DNA from: Gemmobacter sp.
Lineage (GTDB): Bacteria > Pseudomonadota > Alphaproteobacteria > Rhodobacterales > Rhodobacteraceae
Direction of reading: 5' to 3'
Assembly: GCA_003509785.1 (NCBI GenBank)
Contig: DOMY01000294.1
Coordinates: forward strand, 1,715-13,470
DNA: 11,756 nt
The translations under genes were made by a program, and so were the position numbers. The notes under the pieces are model-generated. The model searched no databases. It had not been told where the DNA came from and worked only from the letters and a program-made list of their open reading frames with translations. This document shows positions 1-6,079 of this stretch, in pieces; the stretch's first letter is position 1, and each line of letters opens with the position of its first letter.

Positions 1-1
1 G

Positions 2-736
2 CCCGTGGCGCGCTGGGAAGACGAGGGTGGCGCGACCGCCATTGCACCGCAGCAACCCGCACTCCCAACCGCCACGGCAGCGCCCAAGACCGCTGCCATG
101 GATGACGACGAAGACAGCTGGATCCTGCGACTGCGCGATGTGCAGCAGGGTGCCCGCGACCGTCTGCATGAGATCGAAGCCGCTGCCAGCCGTGAAGCGG
201 CCGCGCTGCGCGACGGGATAACCGACCGGGGCGCAGCGATGCGGGATTTCACGGCGGAAAAGACTGCGCTGGCCAGCGATTACCTCAAGGACAGCCGCGA
301 AGCGCTGGCCGAGGGCCTGCATGACCTGTCGCAATCGGCGCGCGCACGCGTTCTGGCAGCCCGGGAAAAAGCCTGGGATGCTGCGGAACGGGCCGAAGCG
401 GCAGCGCGGGACGGGCTGCGCCGGGGCGGACAGGCGGCAAGCGACCATCCGCTGCTGGCGGCCGCCGTGGGGCTTGGGATCGGTGCGGCCGTGGCCGCCC
501 TGCTGCCGCGCACCCAGACGGAAGATGATGCCTTTGGCCGCGAAAGTGACAGGCTGATGGCCGATGCCGCCCGCCTGCTGCGGGAAGAGCGCGACCGGCT
601 TTCGCATGTGGCCGAAGCTGCCGGGGCAGAGCTGGGCGTGGCCGCGCGGTCGGCGCTGAACCGGGTGGCGGAACGTACGCAGGAAGAGATGCGCCAGCGC
701 CACAGCAGCCATCGTCCGAATGGTGCAACCCACTGA
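2..736 (+). CDS. DUF3618/YqjD-like membrane-anchored helical protein, C-terminal part (5' partial)
   Basis: The reading frame is open to the left edge. A GTG lies at position 5, but it has no visible ribosome site and the gene probably starts upstream, so this is treated as 5'-truncated. The visible part is about 240 residues. It opens with a Pro/Ala-rich linker, continues with long charged Ala/Arg/Glu helices of coiled-coil type (about residues 38-140), then has one hydrophobic segment preceded by a 'DHPLL' motif (about 146-167), and ends in another charged helix. A helical body with a single Gly/Ala-rich anchor after 'HP' is typical of YqjD/ElaB/DUF883- and DUF3618-type proteins. Known members are inner-membrane anchored and some bind ribosomes in stationary phase. 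The role here is unknown. A strong hairpin terminator follows. Family assignment is by pattern only; that it is a real gene is well supported by codon use and length. Confidence 0.75.
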   Translation, partial: PVARWEDEGGATAIAPQQPALPTATAAPKTAAMDDDEDSWILRLRDVQQGARDRLHEIEAAASREAAALRDGITDRGAAMRDFTAEKTALASDYLKDSREALAEGLHDLSQSARARVLAAREKAWDAAERAEAAARDGLRRGGQAASDHPLLAAAVGLGIGAAVAALLPRTQTEDDAFGRESDRLMADAARLLREERDRLSHVAEAAGAELGVAARSALNRVAERTQEEMRQRHSSHRPNGATH

Positions 737-774
737 CCGGCACCGTCACCGCACATACCGGCAGCGTCATGGCG

Positions 775-813
775 AACCGGGTCAGGGCAAGGCCCTGGCC
801 CGGTTTGTCTTTT
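775..813 (+). terminator. Rho-independent terminator after the DUF3618-like gene
   Basis: Arm 775-788 pairs with 792-805 (AACCGGG with CCCGGTT outside, then a T-G wobble and six more pairs), giving about 14 bp with a 3-nt loop. TTTGTCTTTT follows. It lies 39 nt after the stop codon of the upstream gene. Confidence 0.8.
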
Positions 814-875
814 GCACATCTTCTGTGGGCCTGGGCGCCTTTTCATCCTGCCCCGGCCATGCGACAGTCCGACGC

Positions 876-901
876 GGAAACCGGCGTTGCCGCCAGACGT
901 T
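876..901 (+). promoter_or_regulatory. Possible near-consensus EcfG-type promoter
   Basis: GGAAA (876-880), 17-nt spacer, CGTT (898-901). This differs by one base from the GGAAC-N16/17-CGTT pattern found three times elsewhere in the window with exact match. It would place a transcript start about 55-60 nt before the ATG at 967. The mismatch is in the -35 element, so this is a weak call. Confidence 0.3.
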
Positions 902-966
902 CATTCACCCGAAACCCGCAGCATCCGGCTGCATATCGAAAGTTGATGACAGGAACGGAGCGCCCC

Positions 967-1338
967 ATGCCCTTGAAACGCGCCATAGCCACGCTTCTCA
1001 TGACGCTTGAGGACAGCCTCGACATGATGGAGCTGGCGCAGGTGCAGGCCCCCTCGCCCGAGCTGAACCGAATTCTGATCCGCCGCCGCCGTGCGGCCGT
1101 TGTGCTGCGCAACCGGCTGAGCCGGAAAGAGCGTCCGCTGTACCGCAGCCGCACCTCGGGGATGGCCCCCACCCTGCCCGCGCTGATCGAGATGGAACTG
1201 GCAGTGCTGTTCCGCTTTGACGAGGCCTTGCGGCTGCCGGGGCTGGACCCCGATCTGGCCAGTGTACTGCGTGGCCTGCGATCCGAGGCCGAACAGGCCC
1301 GGCACAGCCTGTTTGCATTATCATCGCGGAACGGCTGA
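967..1338 (+). CDS. Hypothetical 123-aa helical protein
   Basis: The ATG at 967 is chosen because GGAG (957-960) sits 6 nt upstream. An in-frame ATG at 769 lies inside the previous gene's terminator region and has no comparable ribosome site. The product is soluble, Arg/Leu-rich and predicted almost entirely helical, with no signal peptide or membrane segment. Two paired helical blocks are visible (about residues 5-50 and 70-118), joined by a basic turn rich in Arg and Ser. The arrangement loosely recalls ferritin-like four-helix-bundle proteins of the DUF2383 type, but I see no metal-ligand motif, so this is only a structural impression. A terminator follows directly, so it is a single-gene unit. 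A possible EcfG-like promoter (876-901) and its neighbours suggest a stress-related role. Function is not recognised. Confidence 0.7.
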   Translation: MPLKRAIATLLMTLEDSLDMMELAQVQAPSPELNRILIRRRRAAVVLRNRLSRKERPLYRSRTSGMAPTLPALIEMELAVLFRFDEALRLPGLDPDLASVLRGLRSEAEQARHSLFALSSRNG

Positions 1339-1340
1339 AC

Positions 1341-1373
1341 ACCGGCGCGCCCTGAAGGGTGGCGCCGGTTTTT
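1341..1373 (+). terminator. Rho-independent terminator after the 123-aa gene
   Basis: ACCGGCGC (1341-1348) pairs with GCGCCGGT (1362-1369), with an inner CCCT/AGGG pairing, followed by a run of five T (1369-1373). It starts 2 nt after the stop codon. Confidence 0.85.
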
Positions 1374-1463
1374 GGCGTAACTCTGGCCAGCTTTGCCCTG
1401 TCATCCCGCGCCCTTGCCTGCCCGCCCTGCCAACCACGCGTGACTGTTCCCGCCACATGGCAG

Positions 1464-1494
1464 AAGGCCCGCCTCCTTGCGGAGACGGGCCTTT
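1464..1494 (-). terminator. Terminator of the csbD-like gene, possibly bidirectional
   Basis: AAGGCCCG (1464-1471) pairs with CGGGCCTT (1486-1493), with CTCC/GGAG inside. It lies 50 nt beyond the stop of the minus-strand CsbD gene. T-runs are short on both sides, so strength is uncertain. Together with 1341-1373 it separates two convergent units. The roughly 90 bp between them (1374-1463) holds nothing I recognise. Confidence 0.6.
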
Positions 1495-1543
1495 GCAGTC
1501 TGGATGACAGAGGGATGGCCGGGAAGACCCCGGCCGATCTGGT

Positions 1544-1741
1544 TCAGAGGGTGCGGGTCCAATCGTCGACTTCACGCTCTGCTTCATCTTTGGCACGGCC
1601 ATAGCGGGTCTGCACAAGGCCGACGAGCTGTTCGCGCTTGCCTTCGATCTTGTCCAGCTCATCGCCGGTCAGATCGCCCCACTTTTCCTGCACCTTGCCC
1701 TTGACCTGCTTCCAGCCGCCTTCGATCTGATCCCAGTTCAT
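1544..1741 (-). CDS. CsbD-family small stress protein
   Basis: A 65-aa, highly charged protein beginning MNWDQIEGGWKQVKG and continuing with the 'KWGDLTGDELDKIEGKREQLVG' segment, split here as KWGDLTGDEL and DKIEGKREQL. This is the CsbD-like signature, and the length is typical. The founding Bacillus subtilis member is a sigma-B-controlled general stress gene; the biochemical role of the family is unknown. The start is supported by a strong ribosome site, GAAGGAGA at 1755-1748, 6 nt before the ATG. An exact EcfG promoter match (1778-1802) lies just upstream in the 89-bp gap after the histidine kinase gene. It can therefore be induced on its own by EcfG even though it is the last gene downstream of nepR-ecfG-kinase. 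It ends at a hairpin at 1464-1494. Confidence 0.93.
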   Translation of the reverse strand: MNWDQIEGGWKQVKGKVQEKWGDLTGDELDKIEGKREQLVGLVQTRYGRAKDEAEREVDDWTRTL

Positions 1742-1777
1742 GAAAGGTCTCCTTCATTGCATTTGCTTCGCCATATC

Positions 1778-1802
1778 AACGCGGCAGGGCGGAAAGGGTT
1801 CC
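1778..1802 (-). promoter_or_regulatory. EcfG-type promoter of the csbD-like gene
   Basis: On the minus strand GGAAC (1802-1798), a 16-nt spacer, CGTT (1781-1778). This matches exactly the GGAAC-N16/17-CGTT consensus known for EcfG sigma factors. It implies a leader of about 30 nt before the ATG at 1741. It lies between the kinase stop (1831) and csbD. Confidence 0.8.
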
Positions 1803-1830
1803 TGTTTTGCTGGATAATCTTGCGAAATCA

Positions 1831-3636
1831 TCAGGCTGAAGGCAGATTTTCGGGCTCGTCCTCTGGCTGGTTCTGCGCCAGACGCTCTTCGGCTTCGGAC
1901 AGGGCGATGGGGAGGAAATCAAAGCGCAGGCGGAATTCGCGCGAGTCTTCCTCGCGCGTGACAGACGAGCCAAGCTGACCGGCAAAGGCGCGCAGCAAAG
2001 CCTCGCCCAGCCCCGAACCGGCCTCTTCCCCGGCCAGAAGGGTGGGCCGCGACCCGCTGACGCCCAGGCTGTTGGCGATCTCGATCTCGGCGCGGCAATC
2101 GTCACGGCGGCGCAGGACCACCCGCAAGCGGGGGCGTTCACCGGGAGGAGCAGAGGAGTATTTCAGCGCATTGGTCAGCGCCTCTGTCACCAGCAGTGAC
2201 AGGGGCACCGCCTGATCGGGGGTCAGGCGGATATCCTCCAGATCGGTTTCCACGATGAAGGGCCGCGCGGGGTTGCCCGCCATGCGCAGGATCTGGCGCA
2301 GGATGCTTTGCAGCAGTTCATCCACCCGGATATCGGTCAGGCCGGTGGTCTGATACAATTCGCGGTGGATGGTGGCGAGGCTCATGACCCGGTCTTGCAG
2401 GCCTTTCAGCAGGCCCTTGCTTTCGGGGCTGCGGGCCTTGCGGATCTGCATGTTGATGATCGAGGCGATCAGTTGCAGGTTGTTCTTCACCCGGTGATGC
2501 ACTTCGCGCAGCAACACCTCTTTCTGGTGAACCATATCCTCCAGTTCCGCTTCGTCATGCAGAACGCTTTCCATCATGCGTTCGAAGGCCCGGCCGACCG
2601 AGCGCAGCTCGTGCGGGGCGCCTTCCAGATCCAGCTGGGGCAGGCGGCGGTTGCCTGCGGCAAAGCTGGTGATCGAAGCGCGCAGGGTGCGGATATGGCG
2701 CAGCACCTGATGTTCGGCAGCCAGCTGCGCCACCAACAGGCTGGCCAGCCACATCAGGGCCGGAAAGGCGATGATCGGAAAGCTGGCCTGCAGGATGGTG
2801 GCATCGGTGCCGGTCATCGGCCAGCTGCCCAGCAGGAACAGCTTGCCCGAAGCCAGCGGCACCACGGCATAGATGCGTTCTGCACCATTGGTTGATACGG
2901 CGGTAAAGCTGCTGGCCCGGCTGCCCGAAAGGGCCTTCAGGCTGCGGTCGACGGGCAGATGGGCCTGCGCCTGTTCCAGCGGGACACTGGCGGCCAGCAG
3001 GTTGCCTTCGGCATCGAAGGTCATCAGCGCATCCGACCGGCTTTGCCCCTGTTCCTCTTCGCCCTTGGTGCGGATGATCGCATGGGGCAAAGACAGCGAC
3101 ACCAGACCGACAATCCGCCCGGTGGCATCGGATACCGGATGCGAGAAGATCAGCACGCTTTGATGCGACACCGGGCCATTTGGGTTGACCCGCACGGTCG
3201 GTTCGCCCTGATCCATCACCTCGACCAGTTCGGGGAAATCCGACAGATCGCGCGGGCCCTGGGGCGAGCACTGCATCTGCAGATCCCGCGGGATGTAGCC
3301 CACGAAGGAATAATCGCCATTGGCGGGATTCCGCAGGAAATCAGACAGCAGCGCCTGGCAGGCTGCCTGATCTGCGCCCAGCGTGCCCAATGCGGCGGCA
3401 AGACCGCTGACAGCGCCCTGCGCCCGCAGGATGCTGCCGATCATCGGATTGGCGGCCTGCATGGTAGACCCCAGAACCGCCGCCTCGGCACGGGCGGCGG
3501 CTTCGGCCTGATACTGCCGGGTCTGCACATAGCTGAGAACGGCGAGCGGCATCAGCACGATGCCGAACACGACCATCATACGGAACCCGAGGCCGGACAG
3601 CGCGGGGAACCTCGGGCGGGCGGCGCGGATGGTCAT
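1831..3636 (-). CDS. Membrane-bound HisKA_2 sensor histidine kinase of the general stress response locus
   Basis: A 601-aa kinase. After a short basic N-terminus there is one membrane segment (about 19-37), a periplasmic sensor region (about 40-277) that ends in a Cache/PAS-like 'GRIVGLVSLSL' stretch, and a second membrane segment (about 280-303). A HAMP-like helical linker leads to the HisKA_2 dimerisation domain with EVHHRVKNNLQ (378-388); the probable phosphorylated histidine is H381. The HATPase_c domain has the N box TEALTNALKY (484-493) and G box GSGLG (540-544). An acidic tail follows residue 577. Kinases of this family feed PhyR in known alphaproteobacterial GSR systems, and this gene is the third in nepR-ecfG-kinase. 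Its ATG overlaps the ecfG stop by 4 nt (ATGA), indicating translational coupling. The periplasmic part has only two cysteines (C93, C123), a possible disulfide. The ligand is unknown. That it acts on PhyR is inferred from position. Confidence 0.93.
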   Translation of the reverse strand: MTIRAARPRFPALSGLGFRMMVVFGIVLMPLAVLSYVQTRQYQAEAAARAEAAVLGSTMQAANPMIGSILRAQGAVSGLAAALGTLGADQAACQALLSDFLRNPANGDYSFVGYIPRDLQMQCSPQGPRDLSDFPELVEVMDQGEPTVRVNPNGPVSHQSVLIFSHPVSDATGRIVGLVSLSLPHAIIRTKGEEEQGQSRSDALMTFDAEGNLLAASVPLEQAQAHLPVDRSLKALSGSRASSFTAVSTNGAERIYAVVPLASGKLFLLGSWPMTGTDATILQASFPIIAFPALMWLASLLVAQLAAEHQVLRHIRTLRASITSFAAGNRRLPQLDLEGAPHELRSVGRAFERMMESVLHDEAELEDMVHQKEVLLREVHHRVKNNLQLIASIINMQIRKARSPESKGLLKGLQDRVMSLATIHRELYQTTGLTDIRVDELLQSILRQILRMAGNPARPFIVETDLEDIRLTPDQAVPLSLLVTEALTNALKYSSAPPGERPRLRVVLRRRDDCRAEIEIANSLGVSGSRPTLLAGEEAGSGLGEALLRAFAGQLGSSVTREEDSREFRLRFDFLPIALSEAEERLAQNQPEDEPENLPSA

Positions 3637-4217
3637 GCAGCCTGCATTCCTGACCGGCCCATGACGGCCAGCGTCGCGCCGGTTTCGCCTGCCAGAATAT
3701 CCTCGCCTTCGGCCAGACCCAGGATCTGTGCCAGTTTCGACCGCGCGCGGCTGGTGCGGCTTTTCACCGTGCCCACGGCCACGCCCATCATCACCGCCGC
3801 CTCTTCGCAGGAATAGCCATTGGCGCCGACAAGGATCAGCACCTCGCGGTGTTCGGGCGACAGCTGATCAAAGGCGCGGGTGAAATCGTTGAAGGCCAGA
3901 CGGCCATCATGTTCGGGCTTTTCGAACAGGTTCTGGGCGTGGATGCCATCGGGATCGGCCACCTCGCGCTTGCGCTTGCGGCGATCGGAAAAGAAGGTGT
4001 TGCGCAGGATGGTGAAGAGCCAGGCCCGAAGATCGGTGCCGACCTGAAACTTGTCGATGTTCGACCAGGCTTTGACGATGGTATCCTGAACAAGATCGTC
4101 CGCCTCTGCCAGGTTGCGGGTCAGCGAGATGGCGAAAGCCCGCAGGGCGGGCAGGTGTTCGGAAATACCGTCGCGGGGATCTGACGTGGCGCCCGCATCC
4201 ACCTGCGCGCGGGTCAC
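3633..4217 (-). CDS. ecfG: General stress response ECF sigma factor EcfG (ECF15 group)
   Basis: A 194-aa sigma factor. Region 2 spans about residues 24-86, with LRAFAISLTRNLAEADDLVQ and the -10-recognition helix around DLRAWLFTILRNTFFSDRRK. Region 4 spans about 110-168, with QLSPEHREVLIL and a helix-turn-helix ending GVAVGTVKSRTSRAR. The conserved 'LPALRAFAISLTRN' start is typical of EcfG. It recruits RNA polymerase to GGAAC-N16/17-CGTT promoters, several of which lie in this window. The start is a GTG at 4217-4215 that overlaps the nepR stop (GTGA, 4 nt), with GGAG about 11 nt upstream inside nepR. This suggests coupled translation of the sigma factor with its anti-sigma factor. The 3' end overlaps the kinase start by 4 nt. 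About 26 residues after region 4 look unstructured. A more internal start near the conserved region cannot be fully excluded. Confidence 0.95.
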   Translation of the reverse strand: MTRAQVDAGATSDPRDGISEHLPALRAFAISLTRNLAEADDLVQDTIVKAWSNIDKFQVGTDLRAWLFTILRNTFFSDRRKRKREVADPDGIHAQNLFEKPEHDGRLAFNDFTRAFDQLSPEHREVLILVGANGYSCEEAAVMMGVAVGTVKSRTSRARSKLAQILGLAEGEDILAGETGATLAVMGRSGMQAA

Positions 4218-4396
4218 TTGCCCGGCTCCGGCTGTGCGGCGGTTTCGTGTTCTTTCTGCTTCAGCTGCGCCAGCAGCTGCTTGAATCTGTCTGGAATATC
4301 TTCCTGAAGCGCCTCGTCATAGACACGCTTCAGATTTTCGTCGATCTGTTGACGGACACTGGACTTGGATGGATTGGAGGGCATTTCGTTCATCAT
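4214..4396 (-). CDS. nepR: Anti-sigma factor NepR
   Basis: A 60-aa protein with the two NepR helices VRQQIDENLKRVYDEAL (14-30) and IPDRFKQLLAQLKQ (34-47), separated by the short QED linker. NepR holds EcfG inactive until phosphorylated PhyR binds NepR through its sigma-like domain. Two ATGs lie in tandem (4396 and 4393); a GGGAAG ribosome site at 4411-4406 favours the first (9-nt spacing). It is the first gene of nepR-ecfG-kinase(-csbD), read from the palindromic EcfG promoter at 4423-4456. Its TGA overlaps the ecfG GTG. The C-terminal tail is short and charged. Confidence 0.95.
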   Translation of the reverse strand: MMNEMPSNPSKSSVRQQIDENLKRVYDEALQEDIPDRFKQLLAQLKQKEHETAAQPEPGK

Positions 4397-4422
4397 GGCT
4401 TTTGACTTCCCGCAACTTTACA

Positions 4423-4456
4423 GGGAACCAAACGCCAAGCCGAGCGTTTGGTTCCC
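4423..4456. promoter_or_regulatory. Palindromic divergent EcfG promoter for phyR (+) and nepR-ecfG (-)
   Basis: A perfect 13-bp inverted repeat, GGGAACCAAACGC (4423-4435) and GCGTTTGGTTCCC (4444-4456), separated by 8 nt. Plus strand: GGAAC 4424-4428, 16-nt spacer, CGTTT 4445-4449. Minus strand: GGAAC 4455-4451, 16-nt spacer, CGTTT 4434-4430. Both exactly match the EcfG consensus. The -35 element of one promoter lies beside the -10 element of the other. Leaders would be about 40 nt for phyR and 25-30 nt for nepR. Confidence 0.9.
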
Positions 4457-4495
4457 GAAAAATACGTTCTGCTTCAAACTGACGGGGAGTAATAC

Positions 4496-5293
4496 ATGCC
4501 TGCCGATCTCACTTCTGCCATCGGGGCCAACCTGCCCTACCTGCGTCGCTACGCGCGCGCGCTGACCGGCAGTCAGACCAGCGGCGACAGGTTTGCAGCA
4601 GCCACGCTGGAAACCCTGCTGGTCGACATGAGCGTGATGCAGACGCATCCGGATGCCAAAGTGGTGCTGTTCCATGTGTTCCACAGCGTCTGGGCCAGCG
4701 CCGGCGCCCCGGTGGGCGAGGCGGATTCGTCGCTGGGCGAACGGGCGCAGCGTCATATGGCAGGCCTGACCCCCCATTCGCGCGAGGCGCTGCTGCTGTC
4801 GGTCATCGAAGGGTTCACCCATGACGACATCGCCGTGATCCTGCAGGTGGATGCGTCGGAAGCTGCGGCGCTGATCGCCATTGCGCTGCGCGAGATGGAA
4901 GAATCGGTGACCGGCCGGGTGATGATCATCGAGGATGAGGCGATCATCGCGATGGATATCCAGGATATCGTGACCGAGATCGGCCATCATGTGACCGGCA
5001 TCGCCCGCACCCGTGACGAAGCCGTGGCCCTGGCCTCGCGCGAAAAGCCCGATCTGATTCTGGCCGATATCCAGCTGGCCGACAATTCTTCGGGCATCGA
5101 CGCGGTGAATGATATTCTCGCCAAGTTCGAGGATCTGCCGGTGATCTTCATCACCGCCTTCCCCGAACGCCTGCTGACCGGAACCCGGCCGGAACCGGCC
5201 TTCCTGATCACCAAGCCGTTTTCCGAAGATCAGCTGCGCTCGGCCGTCAGCCAGGCCATGTTCTTTTCTTCGACCGAGACGCTTGCTGCCTGA
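4496..5293 (+). CDS. phyR: Response regulator / anti-anti-sigma factor PhyR
   Basis: A 265-aa protein. Residues about 1-125 are an EcfG-like sigma domain (LPYLRRYARALTGS at 13-26, then a region-4-like part around LTPHSREALLLSVIEGF, 91-107). Residues about 140-258 are a receiver domain with acidic pair E146-D147, phosphoacceptor D191 (LADIQLAD), switch T220 within VIFITAFPE, and K240 in the ITKPF motif, as in FATGUY-type receivers. When D191 is phosphorylated the sigma-like domain is released and captures NepR, freeing EcfG. The ATG at 4496 follows GGGGAG (4484-4489) with 6-nt spacing. It is transcribed from the shared palindromic promoter, so EcfG activates its own activator. A UUCG-loop terminator follows 38 nt after the stop. 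Confidence 0.96.
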   Translation: MPADLTSAIGANLPYLRRYARALTGSQTSGDRFAAATLETLLVDMSVMQTHPDAKVVLFHVFHSVWASAGAPVGEADSSLGERAQRHMAGLTPHSREALLLSVIEGFTHDDIAVILQVDASEAAALIAIALREMEESVTGRVMIIEDEAIIAMDIQDIVTEIGHHVTGIARTRDEAVALASREKPDLILADIQLADNSSGIDAVNDILAKFEDLPVIFITAFPERLLTGTRPEPAFLITKPFSEDQLRSAVSQAMFFSSTETLAA

Positions 5294-5329
5294 GGCAGGC
5301 GCCGGTCTTGCGGTAATCCCGCATAATCG

Positions 5330-5352
5330 AGGGGGGCTTCGGCCCCCCTTCG
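5330..5352 (+). terminator. UUCG-tetraloop terminator after phyR
   Basis: GGGGGGC (5331-5337), TTCG loop (5338-5341), GCCCCCC (5342-5348). The T-rich tail is short (TTCGTCATTT). The stable stem and its position 38 nt after the phyR stop support the call. Confidence 0.8.
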
Positions 5353-5443
5353 TCATTTCCGGGGCGGCTGTCTTGCCGCATGTCCCTGCTTTGCCGGAAT
5401 TTGCCCGGACCTGCCGATTTCTTCATTCATTTCACGGCCAGGC

Positions 5444-5469
5444 GGAACCGAAGCCCCGACCCTCGCGTT
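5444..5469 (+). promoter_or_regulatory. EcfG-type promoter of the exported protein gene
   Basis: GGAAC (5444-5448), 17-nt spacer, CGTT (5466-5469): an exact consensus match. It would start a leader of about 45 nt before the ATG at 5521, which contains the palindrome at 5482-5500. Confidence 0.78.
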
Positions 5470-5481
5470 GTTCGGATATAG

Positions 5482-5500
5482 GGGGAACAAGTTGTTCCCC
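5482..5500. repeat. 19-bp perfect palindrome in the leader of the exported protein gene
   Basis: GGGGAACAA (5482-5490) and TTGTTCCCC (5492-5500) around a single G. It lies 13 nt after the -10 element and 21 nt before the ATG, just upstream of the AAGAGG ribosome site (5510-5515). It could be an operator, or an RNA hairpin with a 7-bp stem and 5-nt loop at the start of the mRNA. It contains GGAAC on both strands but has no matching CGTT at 16-17 nt, so it is not itself an EcfG promoter. Confidence 0.8.
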
Positions 5501-5520
5501 GGCGAAATCAAGAGGTTATC

Positions 5521-6012
5521 ATGAAATTCTTCCATGTTCTGACCCTGTCTGCCGCTTTGGCCGTGCCGATGGCCCCGATGGCCTTTGCCGCCGACACCCC
5601 GGTGGAAAGCGTGAAGGTCGAGGCGGATGTCACCTCGATTGCCAATGAAAAAGCGGCGAAATTCTGGGGCAATCTGTCCACCGATCTGCAGGCCGCCATT
5701 CTGGCCCGCGTGCAGGACCGGATTGCGGACAAAGGCTCGCGCATCACGGTGGATATCGACGAAGTGTCGCTGGCCAACAGCTTTGAAACCTCGATGGGGC
5801 TGGAAGATTCCATCCTCATGGGCCGGGTCAATGTCTCCAGCGACGACAATTCGAAATTCGATGTCTATGAGATGACCGTTTCGGTGGAAACCGCGCGGCA
5901 GTACCTGCCCGAAGGCTATGTGATGTCGGATGATCGCTTTACCGATTCGCCCGAACATTATGCGGCGATGATCGCGGCCTTTGCCGACAATGTGGTTGCG
6001 AAGCTGAAGTAA
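5521..6012 (+). CDS. Small exported protein of unknown function, predicted EcfG regulon member
   Basis: A 163-aa protein with a clear Sec signal peptide: MKFF, a hydrophobic core (about 6-20), and the cleavage site AFA|AD after residue 23. The mature part is about 140 residues, acidic and cysteine-free. It has a helical stretch around ANEKAAKFWGNLSTDLQAAI, then short segments that look like beta strands (ITVDIDEVSL, ILMGRVNV, FDVYEMTVSVE), and a C-terminal helix. The pattern loosely resembles periplasmic DUF4410-type domains, but there is no lipobox and I do not recognise the family. The ATG at 5521 has AAGAGG 5 nt upstream. An exact EcfG promoter precedes it and a strong terminator follows, so it is a single-gene unit right beside phyR. 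A role in envelope stress protection is inferred from promoter and location only. Confidence 0.85.
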   Translation: MKFFHVLTLSAALAVPMAPMAFAADTPVESVKVEADVTSIANEKAAKFWGNLSTDLQAAILARVQDRIADKGSRITVDIDEVSLANSFETSMGLEDSILMGRVNVSSDDNSKFDVYEMTVSVETARQYLPEGYVMSDDRFTDSPEHYAAMIAAFADNVVAKLK

Positions 6013-6051
6013 TCCGTCGCGGCCACGCCCGATTCACGGGCCGAGATCTGG

Positions 6052-6078
6052 AAAGCCCCCGCAGCTGCGGGGGCTTTT
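6052..6078. terminator. Bidirectional terminator between the exported protein and TSUP permease genes
   Basis: A near-perfect palindrome, AAAGCCCCCGCA facing TGCGGGGGCTTT, with T-runs on both strands (TTTT on plus, TTT on minus). It ends both convergent units: the exported protein gene (stop 6012) and the TauE/SafE gene (stop 6080, directly abutting). Confidence 0.9.
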
Positions 6079-6079
6079 G

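Noticed and set aside
1374..1463. Small RNA between the two convergent terminators
   Set aside because: No promoter-like element or conserved secondary structure visible in the 90-bp stretch.
2959..3816. Plus-strand open frame opposite the histidine kinase and ecfG
   Set aside because: Crosses two well-supported genes and their overlap in antisense; low-complexity composition.
4418..5356. Long minus-strand open frame opposite phyR
   Set aside because: It covers the phyR promoter, the whole gene and its terminator in antisense; no recognisable domain. A high-GC shadow.
5482..5500. GGAAC elements inside the leader palindrome as additional EcfG promoters
   Set aside because: Neither strand has a CGTT at the right spacing.
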